NCBI GenBank assembly: GCA_030428205.1
Contig: JAUIBK010000011.1
Location: 33,142 to 97,141, forward strand
Reading direction: 5' to 3'
From: a bacterium
GTDB taxonomy: Bacteria; Bdellovibrionota_C; UBA2361; RFPC01
Length of the DNA: 64,000 bases
A model generated the notes under the pieces. That model did not search any database, had not been told where the DNA came from, and saw nothing but the letters and a program-made list of their open reading frames with translations. The translations under genes were made by a program, and so were the position numbers. Below are positions 34,647 through 44,433 of the stretch, one piece after another (position 1 is the stretch's first letter; every line of letters starts with the position of its first letter).

Positions 34647-36287
34647 CTATGAATTCTTCGAGCTGCCAACGGAAAGGGGGGCCGGGGTGTATGCCTCGTT
34701 CAGAAGCGATGTTGTGCGTGCGTAGAGTTCGTACTTTTCACTATCTGAAGTCGAGATGATGCCAATACTGAGATCAACGCCTCCGTCTGGTTTTCTCATA
34801 GGTGGACTGAGAAAAACGATTCCATAGGGAGAATCTTCGGATACAAGTGGTATGTCGTGAGATGACAGGTAATCAGCTAGAAATTCTGTTCCGAGAAGTA
34901 CATTTATTGCAGATCGCTGGTTGTGCGCTGCTTCAAAGAGAGAAGGCGAGAGGTGCATGTGATCGTCTGCGAGGTAAGAAAGTTCCCCTCGAGCGAATTG
35001 TTCTGAGAGTGTACCGTGACGAGCAATAACTGAGAGGAGAAAGGTTGGTGCATCTCTTCTGAGGTTTGTTTCGGCATATGATACGCACTGTTCCCCTTGA
35101 GGGTTAATGTATTCATAGGCATCGAGATCGAAGTGTCCTCTATAGCCTTGCTCTCGTAAGTGTTGGGTAAGCTTCACAACGGTTTCTAGTTCTTGTGCGG
35201 TTTCGGATCGGTTTTGTCTGTGATCGTTCATATCACCAACACCCGCTCGAAAACTGTTGTTCTCATGATCGAGGAGCTGGGTGCGTCGCACGAATGCATC
35301 TTCTGGTCCATGCTCTCCATCGACAATCATAATGCCATATGTTGTCGCATGTGTGAGGGAAAGATAAGGCGTTACTTCAAGATCAAGTGAGAGAGATTGA
35401 AGATGTTGAGCAAGTTTTTCATATTGATCAGTGCTTGGTGGAAGAAGGAGTTCTGCTTCTCCAAAACCGGAAAAAAAGAGAGAACCGTCTTCTTGACGTT
35501 TGACTATTGCGTTGCCACACCCACCTGCTCCGCGTACTACTTGTACGAAGAGTAGTTTATTCTCAGGAGAGAAATCTGAGTCTTGGTAGAAACGCGAAGC
35601 TTCTTCGAGTTTTGTCGCAAGATAGGTGTCGTTTGGATGTGATGAAGAGATTCGGATACGTGGAAAGGCAAACGCTTGCTCACCGCAGAGCTGTGTAATG
35701 ATATCTCTGAGATTTGACTTGTCAGAAAGGTGATCGATCACAGACTCTGCGACCATTCGCCCGGCTCCTTCTACGTTAATTCCTGCATCCACAGCAAGTT
35801 CGTGAGCTTTGCCGGTTTCGTGATAAAAGAGCACTCTTGGTGAATCTGTTTGTGTCTCTTCAAAGAGAGTCGCGAGCATGGAGAAGACTTGCATGACTTG
35901 TGTTGCGTCTTTGACAAAGATGACGTGCTCAAGCGCATCAGGGCTGACAAGCCTGTTTTTTGAAGCATAGGCGGCATAGTGCGTGAGGGCATCTCGCACC
36001 TCTTCTGACATGATGCAGTAGCCGTCACTTGCTATGAATCCTTTTGAGCTCAGCAAGTTAGCTGTTGCAAGCATATCTGCCGTAGGTTCGAGATCATATA
36101 AGGTAGTAGCAGCTCCCTCTGTGGCTGTATTTGGAGTTGCAAAGTTCAGGTAAAAAAATGTGTTTCCTACCTCAAAAGGAGTGTTTAGTGCCTGAAACGC
36201 ACGCTTGGCGGCTTGCACCTCTAAGTGATCTTGCGGCGGTGCTGCTGTCGGAGGGAGTGACGGTGAGGAGTGTGAAATAAAGTACAT
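34647..36287 (-). CDS. Putative ATP-grasp ligase-like protein
   Basis: 546 residues, soluble. I see a possible glycine-rich ATP-grasp loop (FVQVVRGAGGCGNAIVKR, about 250-267) and, later, GYRGHFDLDAYEYINPQGE followed by VSYAETNLRRDAPTF. This resembles the metal-binding D...E.N.R end of ATP-grasp enzymes such as the PGM1-type peptide ligases. The N-terminal 200 residues would be a pre-ATP-grasp domain. If right, it joins a carboxylate to an amine or thiol with ATP. The family call is based on motifs alone and is uncertain. It pairs with the GT-C gene 12 bp downstream, which suggests a product that is later glycosylated. Confidence 0.45.
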   Translation of the reverse strand: MYFISHSSPSLPPTAAPPQDHLEVQAAKRAFQALNTPFEVGNTFFYLNFATPNTATEGAATTLYDLEPTADMLATANLLSSKGFIASDGYCIMSEEVRDALTHYAAYASKNRLVSPDALEHVIFVKDATQVMQVFSMLATLFEETQTDSPRVLFYHETGKAHELAVDAGINVEGAGRMVAESVIDHLSDKSNLRDIITQLCGEQAFAFPRIRISSSHPNDTYLATKLEEASRFYQDSDFSPENKLLFVQVVRGAGGCGNAIVKRQEDGSLFFSGFGEAELLLPPSTDQYEKLAQHLQSLSLDLEVTPYLSLTHATTYGIMIVDGEHGPEDAFVRRTQLLDHENNSFRAGVGDMNDHRQNRSETAQELETVVKLTQHLREQGYRGHFDLDAYEYINPQGEQCVSYAETNLRRDAPTFLLSVIARHGTLSEQFARGELSYLADDHMHLSPSLFEAAHNQRSAINVLLGTEFLADYLSSHDIPLVSEDSPYGIVFLSPPMRKPDGGVDLSIGIISTSDSEKYELYARTTSLLNEAYTPAPLSVGSSKNS

Positions 36288-36429
36288 GGCGTTACTGCAA
36301 AAGTGTTCTTATGTACTAGCACGCTGATACAAGAAAAGCAATAATCTACGACGGTAAGATAGCATTTAGGGAGAGGGTGGCCCTTGAGGCTGGGTGTGGG
36401 GTGTTGGTTGCCAGTAGGCCGCATTTTTA

Positions 36430-36512
36430 ATGAATCACAGAGGAGGCGCACGGAGTGGCGAAGGGCGAAGAAAACGAGATCCTCAGTGTTCCCCCGTTCG
36501 CCTCTGTGAATA
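36430..36512. repeat. Degenerate palindromic repeat with CACAGAGG words
   Basis: AATCACAGAGG near 36432-36442 is mirrored by CCTCTGTGAAT near 36500-36510, and inner segments (GAGATCCTCAG) extend the symmetry imperfectly. The CACAGAGG/CTCTGTG words recall the 41603-41675 palindrome. It lies between two genes on the same strand. Confidence 0.5.
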
Positions 36513-36549
36513 AAGTCGTACTTTAGATTGTACTCATGTTTGGAAGTCA

Positions 36550-38337
36550 TCAAAGACCACGCCCAAGGAGCTTAAAGGTCTCAACGCTTTCAATCCCATC
36601 GGTAAAAACTTCAATCATAGCAGGCTTTTCATCTCGATAGGCCTGGCGAAGAGCTTCCTCAGCTTTGGTGAGTGTTGTTGCACTGTAGTAACGGAGGTTG
36701 TTGTGCTTTGCAAGGAGCGAGAAGTTCTCTACCTTGTGGGGATTTTCCATGGTCTGCTGAGCAGCACTATCCATGGGAATGAAATGGAAAATAGCCCCTC
36801 CACCGTTGTTGATGACAATAAGATAGAGGGGGTGCTCGTGATCTGCTACGAGAGAGAGAGCTCCACTATCGTGTAACAGTGCTTGGTCGCCACAAATGAG
36901 AGTGCAGGGTTTTTGTGTTCCTTGAGAGAACCCAAGTGCGGAAGAAATAATACCATCAATACCAGCCGTTCCTCTGTTTGCTCCGGAGACAATGTTTTTC
37001 CCCGGAGCAAAAGTACACTGTTCAGCTTCTCGCACAACAAGGCTTGGTGAGTGAAAAAGCGCTGAATCTTCTGGAATGATTTTTCCCAGAATATGAAAGA
37101 AGTGTGGTTCGTTCACAATAGGGTCGTCTTTATGCTCAGCTATCATGTCAAGGAGGCGTTCGGTGGCACGTTCTTGGTGTCCTTGCCAAGAGTGGAGGAA
37201 CTCGTTATCGACTTTTGGCGAGATGCGCTGAATCAAGCTAGTAGCAACAGTACAAGGATCCGCTACATATCTCTCATCAAATTTTATCCATTCGTTTTCG
37301 ACCGCGTCTTGTCTTCCGTCGTGGTGAGCGATTTGAATCAGTGGACAGTCGAGTGACTCGAGATACTCCCGTAAGCTCTCAGACATGATTCGTTCGCCGA
37401 GATAGAGAACGAGATCAGGGGCTTCTAGCTGATCTCGCTGAGAGTTCAAAAAGAGGTTATAAGCGCCTATGGAGCAATCACTCTCTGAGAATCGACAATT
37501 TGAATCGATATCAGCCAAGAGTGGCCCACGTACATGCTCAGCCAATTTGACCAGAGCGTTAGCATTTTCATGCGCGTGAAGAGGGCCCGCCACGAGTAAC
37601 ACTGAGTTTGCTTTGTTTATAGTTTGCTCTAAACGAGCAAGTTCTGGCTCAGAAGGTAAACAGGTGTGGCCATGAAACGCAGTATAGGCCTTACCACTGT
37701 CACTCCATCCCTGGATAACATGCTTCTCTTCTTGGGGGAGTGTTAGAGAGGCTTCGCCAAAAAAAGGTTTTCGAAAACCTATATTGAGTTGCACGGGAGT
37801 TTGATGCTGAGTGGCTTTGTAAGCGAGTTGATCGATATTCGATAGAAGCGAGTGGGGATAGAGCCTCGTCTCGGGAGCTGGGAGATTGATTTGGCACGAA
37901 ACGTAGTCTCGTAAGAATGAGAGTTGATCGATGGTTTGATTGGCGTGTGCGTAGAGAAGCTCGGCAGGCCTATCGCATGTGACAAGTATCATCGGAATGC
38001 GAGAGGTGTGAGCTTCTATAGTAGCTGGTAGGTAGTTGGCAACAGCTGTTCCTGACGTGGACAACAAGACAGCGGGTTTTCCTGTAGCCTTTCCGTATCC
38101 TTGAGCCCAAAACGCAGCATCTCGCTCATCATTAAAGAGTTTTTGGTTGAGCCTTTGATCCCCTTCGAGTACTTGGAGAAACGCAACAGAGCGACCGCCA
38201 GGAGAGAGACAATAGGTATCAATACCGTTACGGTACAGTTCTTCCACGATCATTTTTGCCGTTAGCTCGTTAATGCCAGCCGAAGGAGAGAGACCGAGAT
38301 CGCGTAAGAATGGTGCTATGTGTTTTGAAGATGCCAT
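36550..38337 (-). CDS. menD: SEPHCHC synthase (menaquinone biosynthesis)
   Basis: A 595-residue thiamine diphosphate enzyme that adds 2-oxoglutarate to isochorismate. Family marks: CLSPGGRSVAFL, DERDAAFWAQGYGKATGKPAVLLSTSGTA, ILVTCDRPAELLYAHANQTIDQ, and near the C terminus the ThDP/Mg fold (TAGIDGIISSALGFSQG, CGDQALLHDSGAL, IVINNGGGAIFHFIP). Length is slightly above E. coli MenD (556). The usual SPGSRS is SPGGRS here. No other men genes are adjacent, so the pathway is dispersed, and menaquinone-based respiration is likely. Confidence 0.93.
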   Translation of the reverse strand: MASSKHIAPFLRDLGLSPSAGINELTAKMIVEELYRNGIDTYCLSPGGRSVAFLQVLEGDQRLNQKLFNDERDAAFWAQGYGKATGKPAVLLSTSGTAVANYLPATIEAHTSRIPMILVTCDRPAELLYAHANQTIDQLSFLRDYVSCQINLPAPETRLYPHSLLSNIDQLAYKATQHQTPVQLNIGFRKPFFGEASLTLPQEEKHVIQGWSDSGKAYTAFHGHTCLPSEPELARLEQTINKANSVLLVAGPLHAHENANALVKLAEHVRGPLLADIDSNCRFSESDCSIGAYNLFLNSQRDQLEAPDLVLYLGERIMSESLREYLESLDCPLIQIAHHDGRQDAVENEWIKFDERYVADPCTVATSLIQRISPKVDNEFLHSWQGHQERATERLLDMIAEHKDDPIVNEPHFFHILGKIIPEDSALFHSPSLVVREAEQCTFAPGKNIVSGANRGTAGIDGIISSALGFSQGTQKPCTLICGDQALLHDSGALSLVADHEHPLYLIVINNGGGAIFHFIPMDSAAQQTMENPHKVENFSLLAKHNNLRYYSATTLTKAEEALRQAYRDEKPAMIEVFTDGIESVETFKLLGRGL

Positions 38338-38377
38338 TATGCCTCTATTGTTTCAGGCAAGATCATTCTTCAAACAG

Positions 38378-38644
38378 TCACTTGGAGTCAAGTTTTAGAG
38401 CCTTAAATCTCCCACTTTTAATCTCTTTTGCGCCCCGAGTGACAGTGGCAATGCCAACGCCGAGCTGAGCTGCGATTTCGCGCTGGGAAGCTCCTTCTTT
38501 GAGGAGTTTTACAATCTGCAACCTTGTTGGGATTTCGCCAAGCTCTTTGTCTGTGAGAAGGCCTTGAAGAAAGGAGCGAACCTCTCCAGCTGTGTCTAGT
38601 TGAGCGAGGAGCTCGCAAAGTTCGTTGAGGTGTCGCTTTGTCAT
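38378..38644 (-). CDS. TrpR/YerC-family transcriptional regulator
   Basis: 88 residues from the ATG at 38644, which has GCGGAG upstream; ten extra in-frame codons upstream are not needed. The protein has the all-helical TrpR fold: LNELCELLAQLDTAGEVRSFLQGLLTDKELGEI, then the HTH (RLQIVKLLKEGASQREIAAQLGVGIATVTRGAKEI). YerC/YecD-type members sense an unknown ligand and lack the tryptophan operon link. It lies 11 bp after the methylmalonyl-CoA epimerase gene, so the two are likely co-transcribed. Confidence 0.88.
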   Translation of the reverse strand: MTKRHLNELCELLAQLDTAGEVRSFLQGLLTDKELGEIPTRLQIVKLLKEGASQREIAAQLGVGIATVTRGAKEIKSGRFKALKLDSK

Positions 38645-38655
38645 AACAGTCTCCG

Positions 38656-39069
38656 CTAGCTGGGATATTGGCAAAACTCCGTGAGTACTCCACCTGTGTC
38701 TTTGGGGTGAACGAATGCAATTTCTGAGTGGTGGGCACCAGGCCGAGGGGTTTCGTCAATCAGCCGGTGTCCAAGAGACTTCATACGCGCAAGCTCTGCA
38801 CGAATATCTTCAACCTCGTAGCATACGTGATGAAGCCCCTCCCCTCGAGTCTCGAGGAACTTGTGAATACTACTTGCGGTAGAAGTTGGAGTGAGGAGCT
38901 CAATGAGCGTGTTTGGCAGAGAAAGGAAGGCGAGCTCAACATTTGAAGTCTCTATTGTTTCCCGGGAGTGAAGTGTGAAGCCAAAGTTGCGTTCGTATTG
39001 AGCTATTGATTTATCAAGGTTTTTTACAGCTATCCCAATGTGGTCAAGGGCATAGTGGCTTTGCTTCAT
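38656..39069 (-). CDS. mce: Methylmalonyl-CoA epimerase
   Basis: A 137-residue VOC/glyoxalase-fold enzyme that interconverts (2S)- and (2R)-methylmalonyl-CoA. Typical features are LDHIGIAVKNLDKSI (metal His), LIELLTPTSTASSIHKFLETRGEGLHHVCYEV (second metal His and acidic ligand region) and the C-terminal IAFVHPKDTGGVLTEF with the last Glu ligand. Length matches the family. Mutase and carboxylase genes are absent from the window, so propionyl-CoA metabolism must be encoded elsewhere. It precedes the TrpR-like gene. Confidence 0.9.
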   Translation of the reverse strand: MKQSHYALDHIGIAVKNLDKSIAQYERNFGFTLHSRETIETSNVELAFLSLPNTLIELLTPTSTASSIHKFLETRGEGLHHVCYEVEDIRAELARMKSLGHRLIDETPRPGAHHSEIAFVHPKDTGGVLTEFCQYPS

Positions 39070-39167
39070 GAGGTTACCTTGTGGAATAATACTGCTTCAT
39101 ATTGTTACTTTCTTTGGCTATAGTAACTGACGTCTTTAAAGAATACTACGCTCTTAAGTGGTGAATT

Positions 39168-40013
39168 ATGGAAAATATGAATCTCTATTATGACGAAGCT
39201 ATGAAACTAGTGATTGGATACGCACCAAAGCTGGTCTTAGCTCTTCTTACTCTTATTATTGGGCTCTGGATCATCAAGCTCCTCGCTCGTGGTGTAGCAA
39301 AGATGCTTGATCGCTCTAACGTTGATGCCTCGCTCCAGGGGTTTCTCTCAAGTCTTACCTCTATGGTTCTCAAGGTTCTCCTTGTTATTTCTGTGGCAGG
39401 AATGGTCGGTATAGAGATGACCTCATTTATCGCTATTCTTGGTGCTGCTGGTCTTGCTGTTGGTATGGCGCTCTCTGGCACACTACAAAACTTCGCAGGT
39501 GGGGTGATGATTCTTGTTTTCCGTCCCTATAAAGTTGGTGACTTCGTTGAGATGCAAGGATTTTCAGGGGTTATTCAAGAGATACAGATCTTCAATACTA
39601 TTCTTACCACGGGTGATAATAAGACTATCATTTTACCTAATGCACCGATTGCATCTGGTTCTGTGGTGAACTATTCAACGCAACCTCGTCGAAGAGTCGA
39701 TTTTACTTTTGGTATCGGATACCAAGATGACATCGACAGAGCCAAAAAGGTTATTCTCTCTACAATTGCTTCTGATGAGAGAGTCCTTCAAGATCCCGAG
39801 CCTTTTATCGCTGTGAGCGAGCTCGCTGATAGCTCTGTAAACTTTGTTGTGCGTGTTTGGGCAAAGAGCGGAGACTACTGGGGCGTCTATTTTAGTGGCC
39901 TAGAGAACGTCAAGAAGGCTCTTGATCGCGAGCGCATCTCCATTCCGTACCCACAACAAGACCTGCACCTTGTTTCAGGATTGGAAAAGCTTAAGGCTGT
40001 TGCAAATTCATAA
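39168..40013 (+). CDS. Small-conductance mechanosensitive channel (MscS family)
   Basis: 281 residues, close to E. coli MscS (286). Three transmembrane helices (about 17-37, 60-80, 85-112) are visible; the pore helix TM3 carries the Gly/Ala zipper AGLAVGMALSGTLQNFAGGVMIL. The cytoplasmic beta domain (FRPYKVGDFVEMQGFSGVIQEIQIFNTIL, LPNAPI) and the alpha/beta vestibule follow. It releases solutes on hypo-osmotic shock. Its 3' end overlaps the convergent sulfatase gene by 23 nt. Confidence 0.94.
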   Translation: MENMNLYYDEAMKLVIGYAPKLVLALLTLIIGLWIIKLLARGVAKMLDRSNVDASLQGFLSSLTSMVLKVLLVISVAGMVGIEMTSFIAILGAAGLAVGMALSGTLQNFAGGVMILVFRPYKVGDFVEMQGFSGVIQEIQIFNTILTTGDNKTIILPNAPIASGSVVNYSTQPRRRVDFTFGIGYQDDIDRAKKVILSTIASDERVLQDPEPFIAVSELADSSVNFVVRVWAKSGDYWGVYFSGLENVKKALDRERISIPYPQQDLHLVSGLEKLKAVANS

Positions 40014-41439
40014 CCTGTTTCTTGGAAGGGCCCGTGAGTTTTGCTGGAAGCCGCTTTTCTTTCGGTAAGCTTACCATCTGGCTCCCTCGAAGGTCTTGTA
40101 GCTTTTTGACGAGTTGAGATTTGAGCCGAGCAACGTCACTCCCTACATGAGTGTCGTGTATTCGATTTGAAAGCTGATACGGATCGATAGGAAGTTCGTA
40201 GAACTCAAAGTCGCTGGGCTCTTTCCCTATGTAATGTTGTGTGACAAAAACCGTCTTACCATCATGCAGAGCAGAAAAGGCACTTCGAGGGCCTGCTCTT
40301 CGAAATCCCTCAATGAATAACGTCCTTGAGGTTGCTTGCGAAGTGTCGCCATCGAGTAGGGGTTTAAGGCTTCTGCCATCCATTTTCCATGGTTTTGCAA
40401 TGCCAGCATAATCAAAGATAGTAGGACCGATATCTATGTTGGCAACAAGTGATTCGTTTATCACTCCTTGCTTCTCGCCTGGCGCTCGAATAGCAAATGG
40501 CACTTTGATGGCTTCTTCATACACAGCATCTTTTGATTGAAGTCGGTGTTCTCCAAAAAAGAGACCATTATCTGAGAGAAAGAAAATAAGCGTATCGGCA
40601 AAAGAGCCCCTTCGTTTGAGTTCTAAGAAGATACGCTCAAGACTTTGGTCAACAAGCTGAAGAGCTTTTCTCTGTTCTTTGCGTTGTTGCACAAACGATT
40701 CTTTCTTTCTTGCAGAAAAAGGCTTTTTGTCCTTGAGCCAAGCCGGTGAGGGGTGAGGAAGGTTGTTGTAGTTTTTTCGAAGGGAGGGGAGGTGTGGCTC
40801 TGGGGGCTTTGCCGTTTCTGCCTCTGGTAACGATAGCGGAAGATGGGGAGCGTTATACGGAAGGGCAAGAAACCATGGTTTTTTTTCTCTATGAGCAACC
40901 TCAAAAAAGTGTAGTGCATGCTCCTCAAGGAGCGTTGTCATGTAGCCTTTCGTTAGCTGCCATTTGCCGTTCACATTTAAGATAGGATTTTTATACTTCG
41001 AGCTTCCACCACCAAAAGATACCCAGTAATCAAACTCCTCTCTTGGCGTTCCGTCCCAAGTGTTCATGAATTTTCCAACAAGCCCAGTAAAGTAATCTCC
41101 TTCATTTTTAAGGCGAGTAACAAAGGTATCTGATTCAAGGGGGAAGCGGTTGGTGTACGCCTTATGACGCGAGGTGTATTGACCAGTAAAGATCGACGCA
41201 CGGCTCGGATTGCACGCTGGTGTTGTTACGTATCCACGAGTAAAGCGCACCCCTTGGTCGAAGATCTCCTCTTTTGTTTGGGGCATCACGCCATCAAGAT
41301 CGTCAAAGCGTTGATCGTCGGTAATAATAAGGAGGATGTTCGGTTTTGTTTGCTCTGCTCTTGCTGCGCCATTGAACAAGAGGCTTTGAAAGATAAGCGC
41401 AACAAGCAGGAGGAAAGGTGTCGATCGTGAAGAGTTCAT
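39991..41439 (-). CDS. Exported type I sulfatase
   Basis: 482 residues with a signal peptide (cleaved after GAARA). The alkaline-phosphatase-fold N terminus has the metal ligands DD (41-42, LLIITDDQR) and the formylglycine motif C76-N-P-S-R (ACNPSRASIFTGQY), which an activating enzyme must convert. FLSDNGLFFGEHRL provides the second metal pair. It probably cleaves sulfate from host or algal polysaccharide in the periplasm. Relatives include choline-sulfatase and N-acetylglucosamine sulfatases; specificity unknown. The palindrome island follows upstream of its start. Confidence 0.92.
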   Translation of the reverse strand: MNSSRSTPFLLLVALIFQSLLFNGAARAEQTKPNILLIITDDQRFDDLDGVMPQTKEEIFDQGVRFTRGYVTTPACNPSRASIFTGQYTSRHKAYTNRFPLESDTFVTRLKNEGDYFTGLVGKFMNTWDGTPREEFDYWVSFGGGSSKYKNPILNVNGKWQLTKGYMTTLLEEHALHFFEVAHREKKPWFLALPYNAPHLPLSLPEAETAKPPEPHLPSLRKNYNNLPHPSPAWLKDKKPFSARKKESFVQQRKEQRKALQLVDQSLERIFLELKRRGSFADTLIFFLSDNGLFFGEHRLQSKDAVYEEAIKVPFAIRAPGEKQGVINESLVANIDIGPTIFDYAGIAKPWKMDGRSLKPLLDGDTSQATSRTLFIEGFRRAGPRSAFSALHDGKTVFVTQHYIGKEPSDFEFYELPIDPYQLSNRIHDTHVGSDVARLKSQLVKKLQDLRGSQMVSLPKEKRLPAKLTGPSKKQVMNLQQP

Positions 41440-41880
41440 TGTGGGTGACTATAGCATATCAGATAGGGGAGAGGAGCCCGGGAGAAGACACAGAGTCCCA
41501 TTTCCCACTACAGTCTCGACACACCCACCTCTCTCAGTTCTATTTCCCAGTCCCATTCCCAGTCCTAGAACTTGTCCGAAAAGTAAGTGTAGCTCACTCA
41601 TTCTCGGTGACCTCGGTGTACTCGGTGGTTATACTCGACTTGAAATTCACCACCGAGCACACCGAGGTCACCGAGCGTTTTCGGACAGCTTCCAAATTCT
41701 TGCCTCTGGTCCCAGTCTGGCTCCACAACTTAACGGATTGCGGACTACGGCCGAGACCAGGAAAACGGACTAGGACAGAGGAAGTTGGGCCGGCGCTGAA
41801 GTCACTGGGTTCTGGAATTTTAAAACGAGATACTGGAGAGTGGTCTTTGGAGCTGGATGACCAGTTGAACCACACAGCAT
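41440..41880. other. Repeat-rich intergenic island upstream of the sulfatase
   Basis: About 440 bp with no gene. It contains a hairpin closed by GTTCTA (41537-41542) and TAGAAC (41566-41571) whose loop holds CCCAGTCCCATTCCCAGTCC. The large nested palindrome 41573-41687 follows. The ORFs that translate into HTEVTE-like peptides here are repeat translations, not genes. The promoter for the sulfatase is presumably near 41440-41500. Confidence 0.6.
41573..41687. repeat. Nested palindrome made of 9-bp units
   Basis: Arms 41603-41629 and 41649-41675 pair at 26 of 27 positions. Each arm is three 9-bp units (CTCGGTGAC, CTCGGTGTA, CTCGGTGGT). Outside them a second pair, TGTCCGAAAA (41573-41582) and TTTTCGGACA (41678-41687), is perfect. 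The loop ATACTCGACTTGAAATTC shares its ACTTGAAATTC word with the dispersed repeat at 2626. Palindromes with CACCGAGG/CACAGAGG words of this kind are scattered through many environmental bacterial genomes. Confidence 0.9.
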
Positions 41881-41911
41881 AAAAAAAGGGAGCCATCACT
41901 GGCTCCCTTTT
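41881..41911 (-). terminator. Rho-independent terminator of groESL
   Basis: Read on the minus strand, AAAAGGGAGCCA (41911-41900) pairs perfectly with its complement at 41895-41884 around a 4-nt loop, and runs into a seven-base U tract. It lies 35 bp after the groEL stop. The stem also works in the plus direction, though with fewer T. Confidence 0.9.
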
Positions 41912-41946
41912 CGTTTGGATGAACTAAGAATAGTTCGGAGATGAAA

Positions 41947-43623
<1,677 letters not shown>

Positions 43624-43666
43624 TTATGTACTCAAAAATGAAGTTTGGTAGGTATGTTTCTGAGCG

Positions 43667-43972
43667 TTATGCTTCAACTACACCGTAAACATCGTCTTCA
43701 CGCATGATGAGAACATCTTCGCCATCAACCTTGATCTCCTGACCAGAGTACTTTCCAAAAAGAACAGTATCTCCAACACTGAGATCTATCGGCGTAAGTG
43801 TTCCATCTTCTTTTACTTTACCTTTACCAACAGCAATAACTTTTCCTTGCTGAGGCTTTTCTTTTGCAGAGTCAGGGATGTAGAGCCCAGACGCTGTTTT
43901 TTCTTCCTCGTCGAGACGCTTTACGATTAAGCGATCTTGAAGTGGTCGAATTTTGCTAGTGCAGTCACTCAT
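43667..43972 (-). CDS. groES: 10-kDa co-chaperonin GroES
   Basis: 101 residues. [44 protein letters not shown] is the typical core with the mobile loop, and [31 protein letters not shown] closes the fold. It caps the GroEL chamber. AAGGAGGA sits about 9 bases before the ATG. No CIRCE operator is visible upstream, but a heat-shock sigma factor-type promoter lies at 44148-44178. Confidence 0.97.
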   Translation of the reverse strand: MSDCTSKIRPLQDRLIVKRLDEEEKTASGLYIPDSAKEKPQQGKVIAVGKGKVKEDGTLTPIDLSVGDTVLFGKYSGQEIKVDGEDVLIMREDDVYGVVEA

Positions 43973-44433
43973 TACTCTTATTCCTCCTTGTGCTCCGTTA
44001 ATTAAGGTGTTTGTTACGTAGCCAGTGAGGGGAGCACGTTTCGGTACTCAAAAGGTAACGAATCCCGCTGGCTGGGAAGCCTGTGGTGTTTGTTTGATGG
44101 GTAGAGAGACACTCCTTCCTCAATACAAACGCTACAGACGCTTCCTCTTATGGGCATGCATTTGTGTATTTTCAAGGGCTGCCTGAAAAAAAACACAAGA
44201 AAGTTTCTGGGCAGTCAGCTTGGGTGCTGTCATGGCCAGAAAAAACCCAAGAGAGGGAGGTCGACTCTGGACGCAATTTACAGGGTATTTTGAAAGAAAT
44301 CAAATAGATGCCCTTGTTTTCCACAGCTGCTCTGCATCTCGTCCTCTAGCCGTTCAAGATGCTTGAACTTTTTGACCTGGAGCGTCACTATAGGGGCCGC
44401 AATTCCTACTCTATTTATAGAAGAAGTATCTTT
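43973..44433. other. Regulatory gap between groES and the beta-lactamase-fold gene
   Basis: About 460 bp separate divergent genes. The left part contains the groES ribosome site and the sigma32-type promoter. No CIRCE repeat (TTAGCACTC-N9-GAGTGCTAA) is present. The right part near 44280-44330 has short inverted words (AGGGTATTTT and AGATGCCCT) without a clear role. Confidence 0.4.
44148..44178 (-). promoter_or_regulatory. Sigma32-type heat-shock promoter for groESL
   Basis: On the minus strand, CCCTTGAAA (complement of 44170-44178) is followed by 14 bp and then GCCCATAA (44155-44148). This fits the sigma32 pattern CTTGAAA-N(13-15)-CCCCATNT with two mismatches in the -10. It implies a leader of about 170 nt before groES. 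Confidence 0.55.

Noticed and set aside
41603..41675. CRISPR-like array
   Set aside because: The units are contiguous 9-mers arranged as a palindrome, with no spacers and no cas genes.
41418..41899. ORFs on both strands giving HTEVTE-like peptides
   Set aside because: They are translations of the palindromic repeat; frames on both strands are open for the same reason.
43973..44200. CIRCE operator upstream of groES
   Set aside because: No TTAGCACTC-N9-GAGTGCTAA or close variant is found; the sigma32-type pair is the better explanation.
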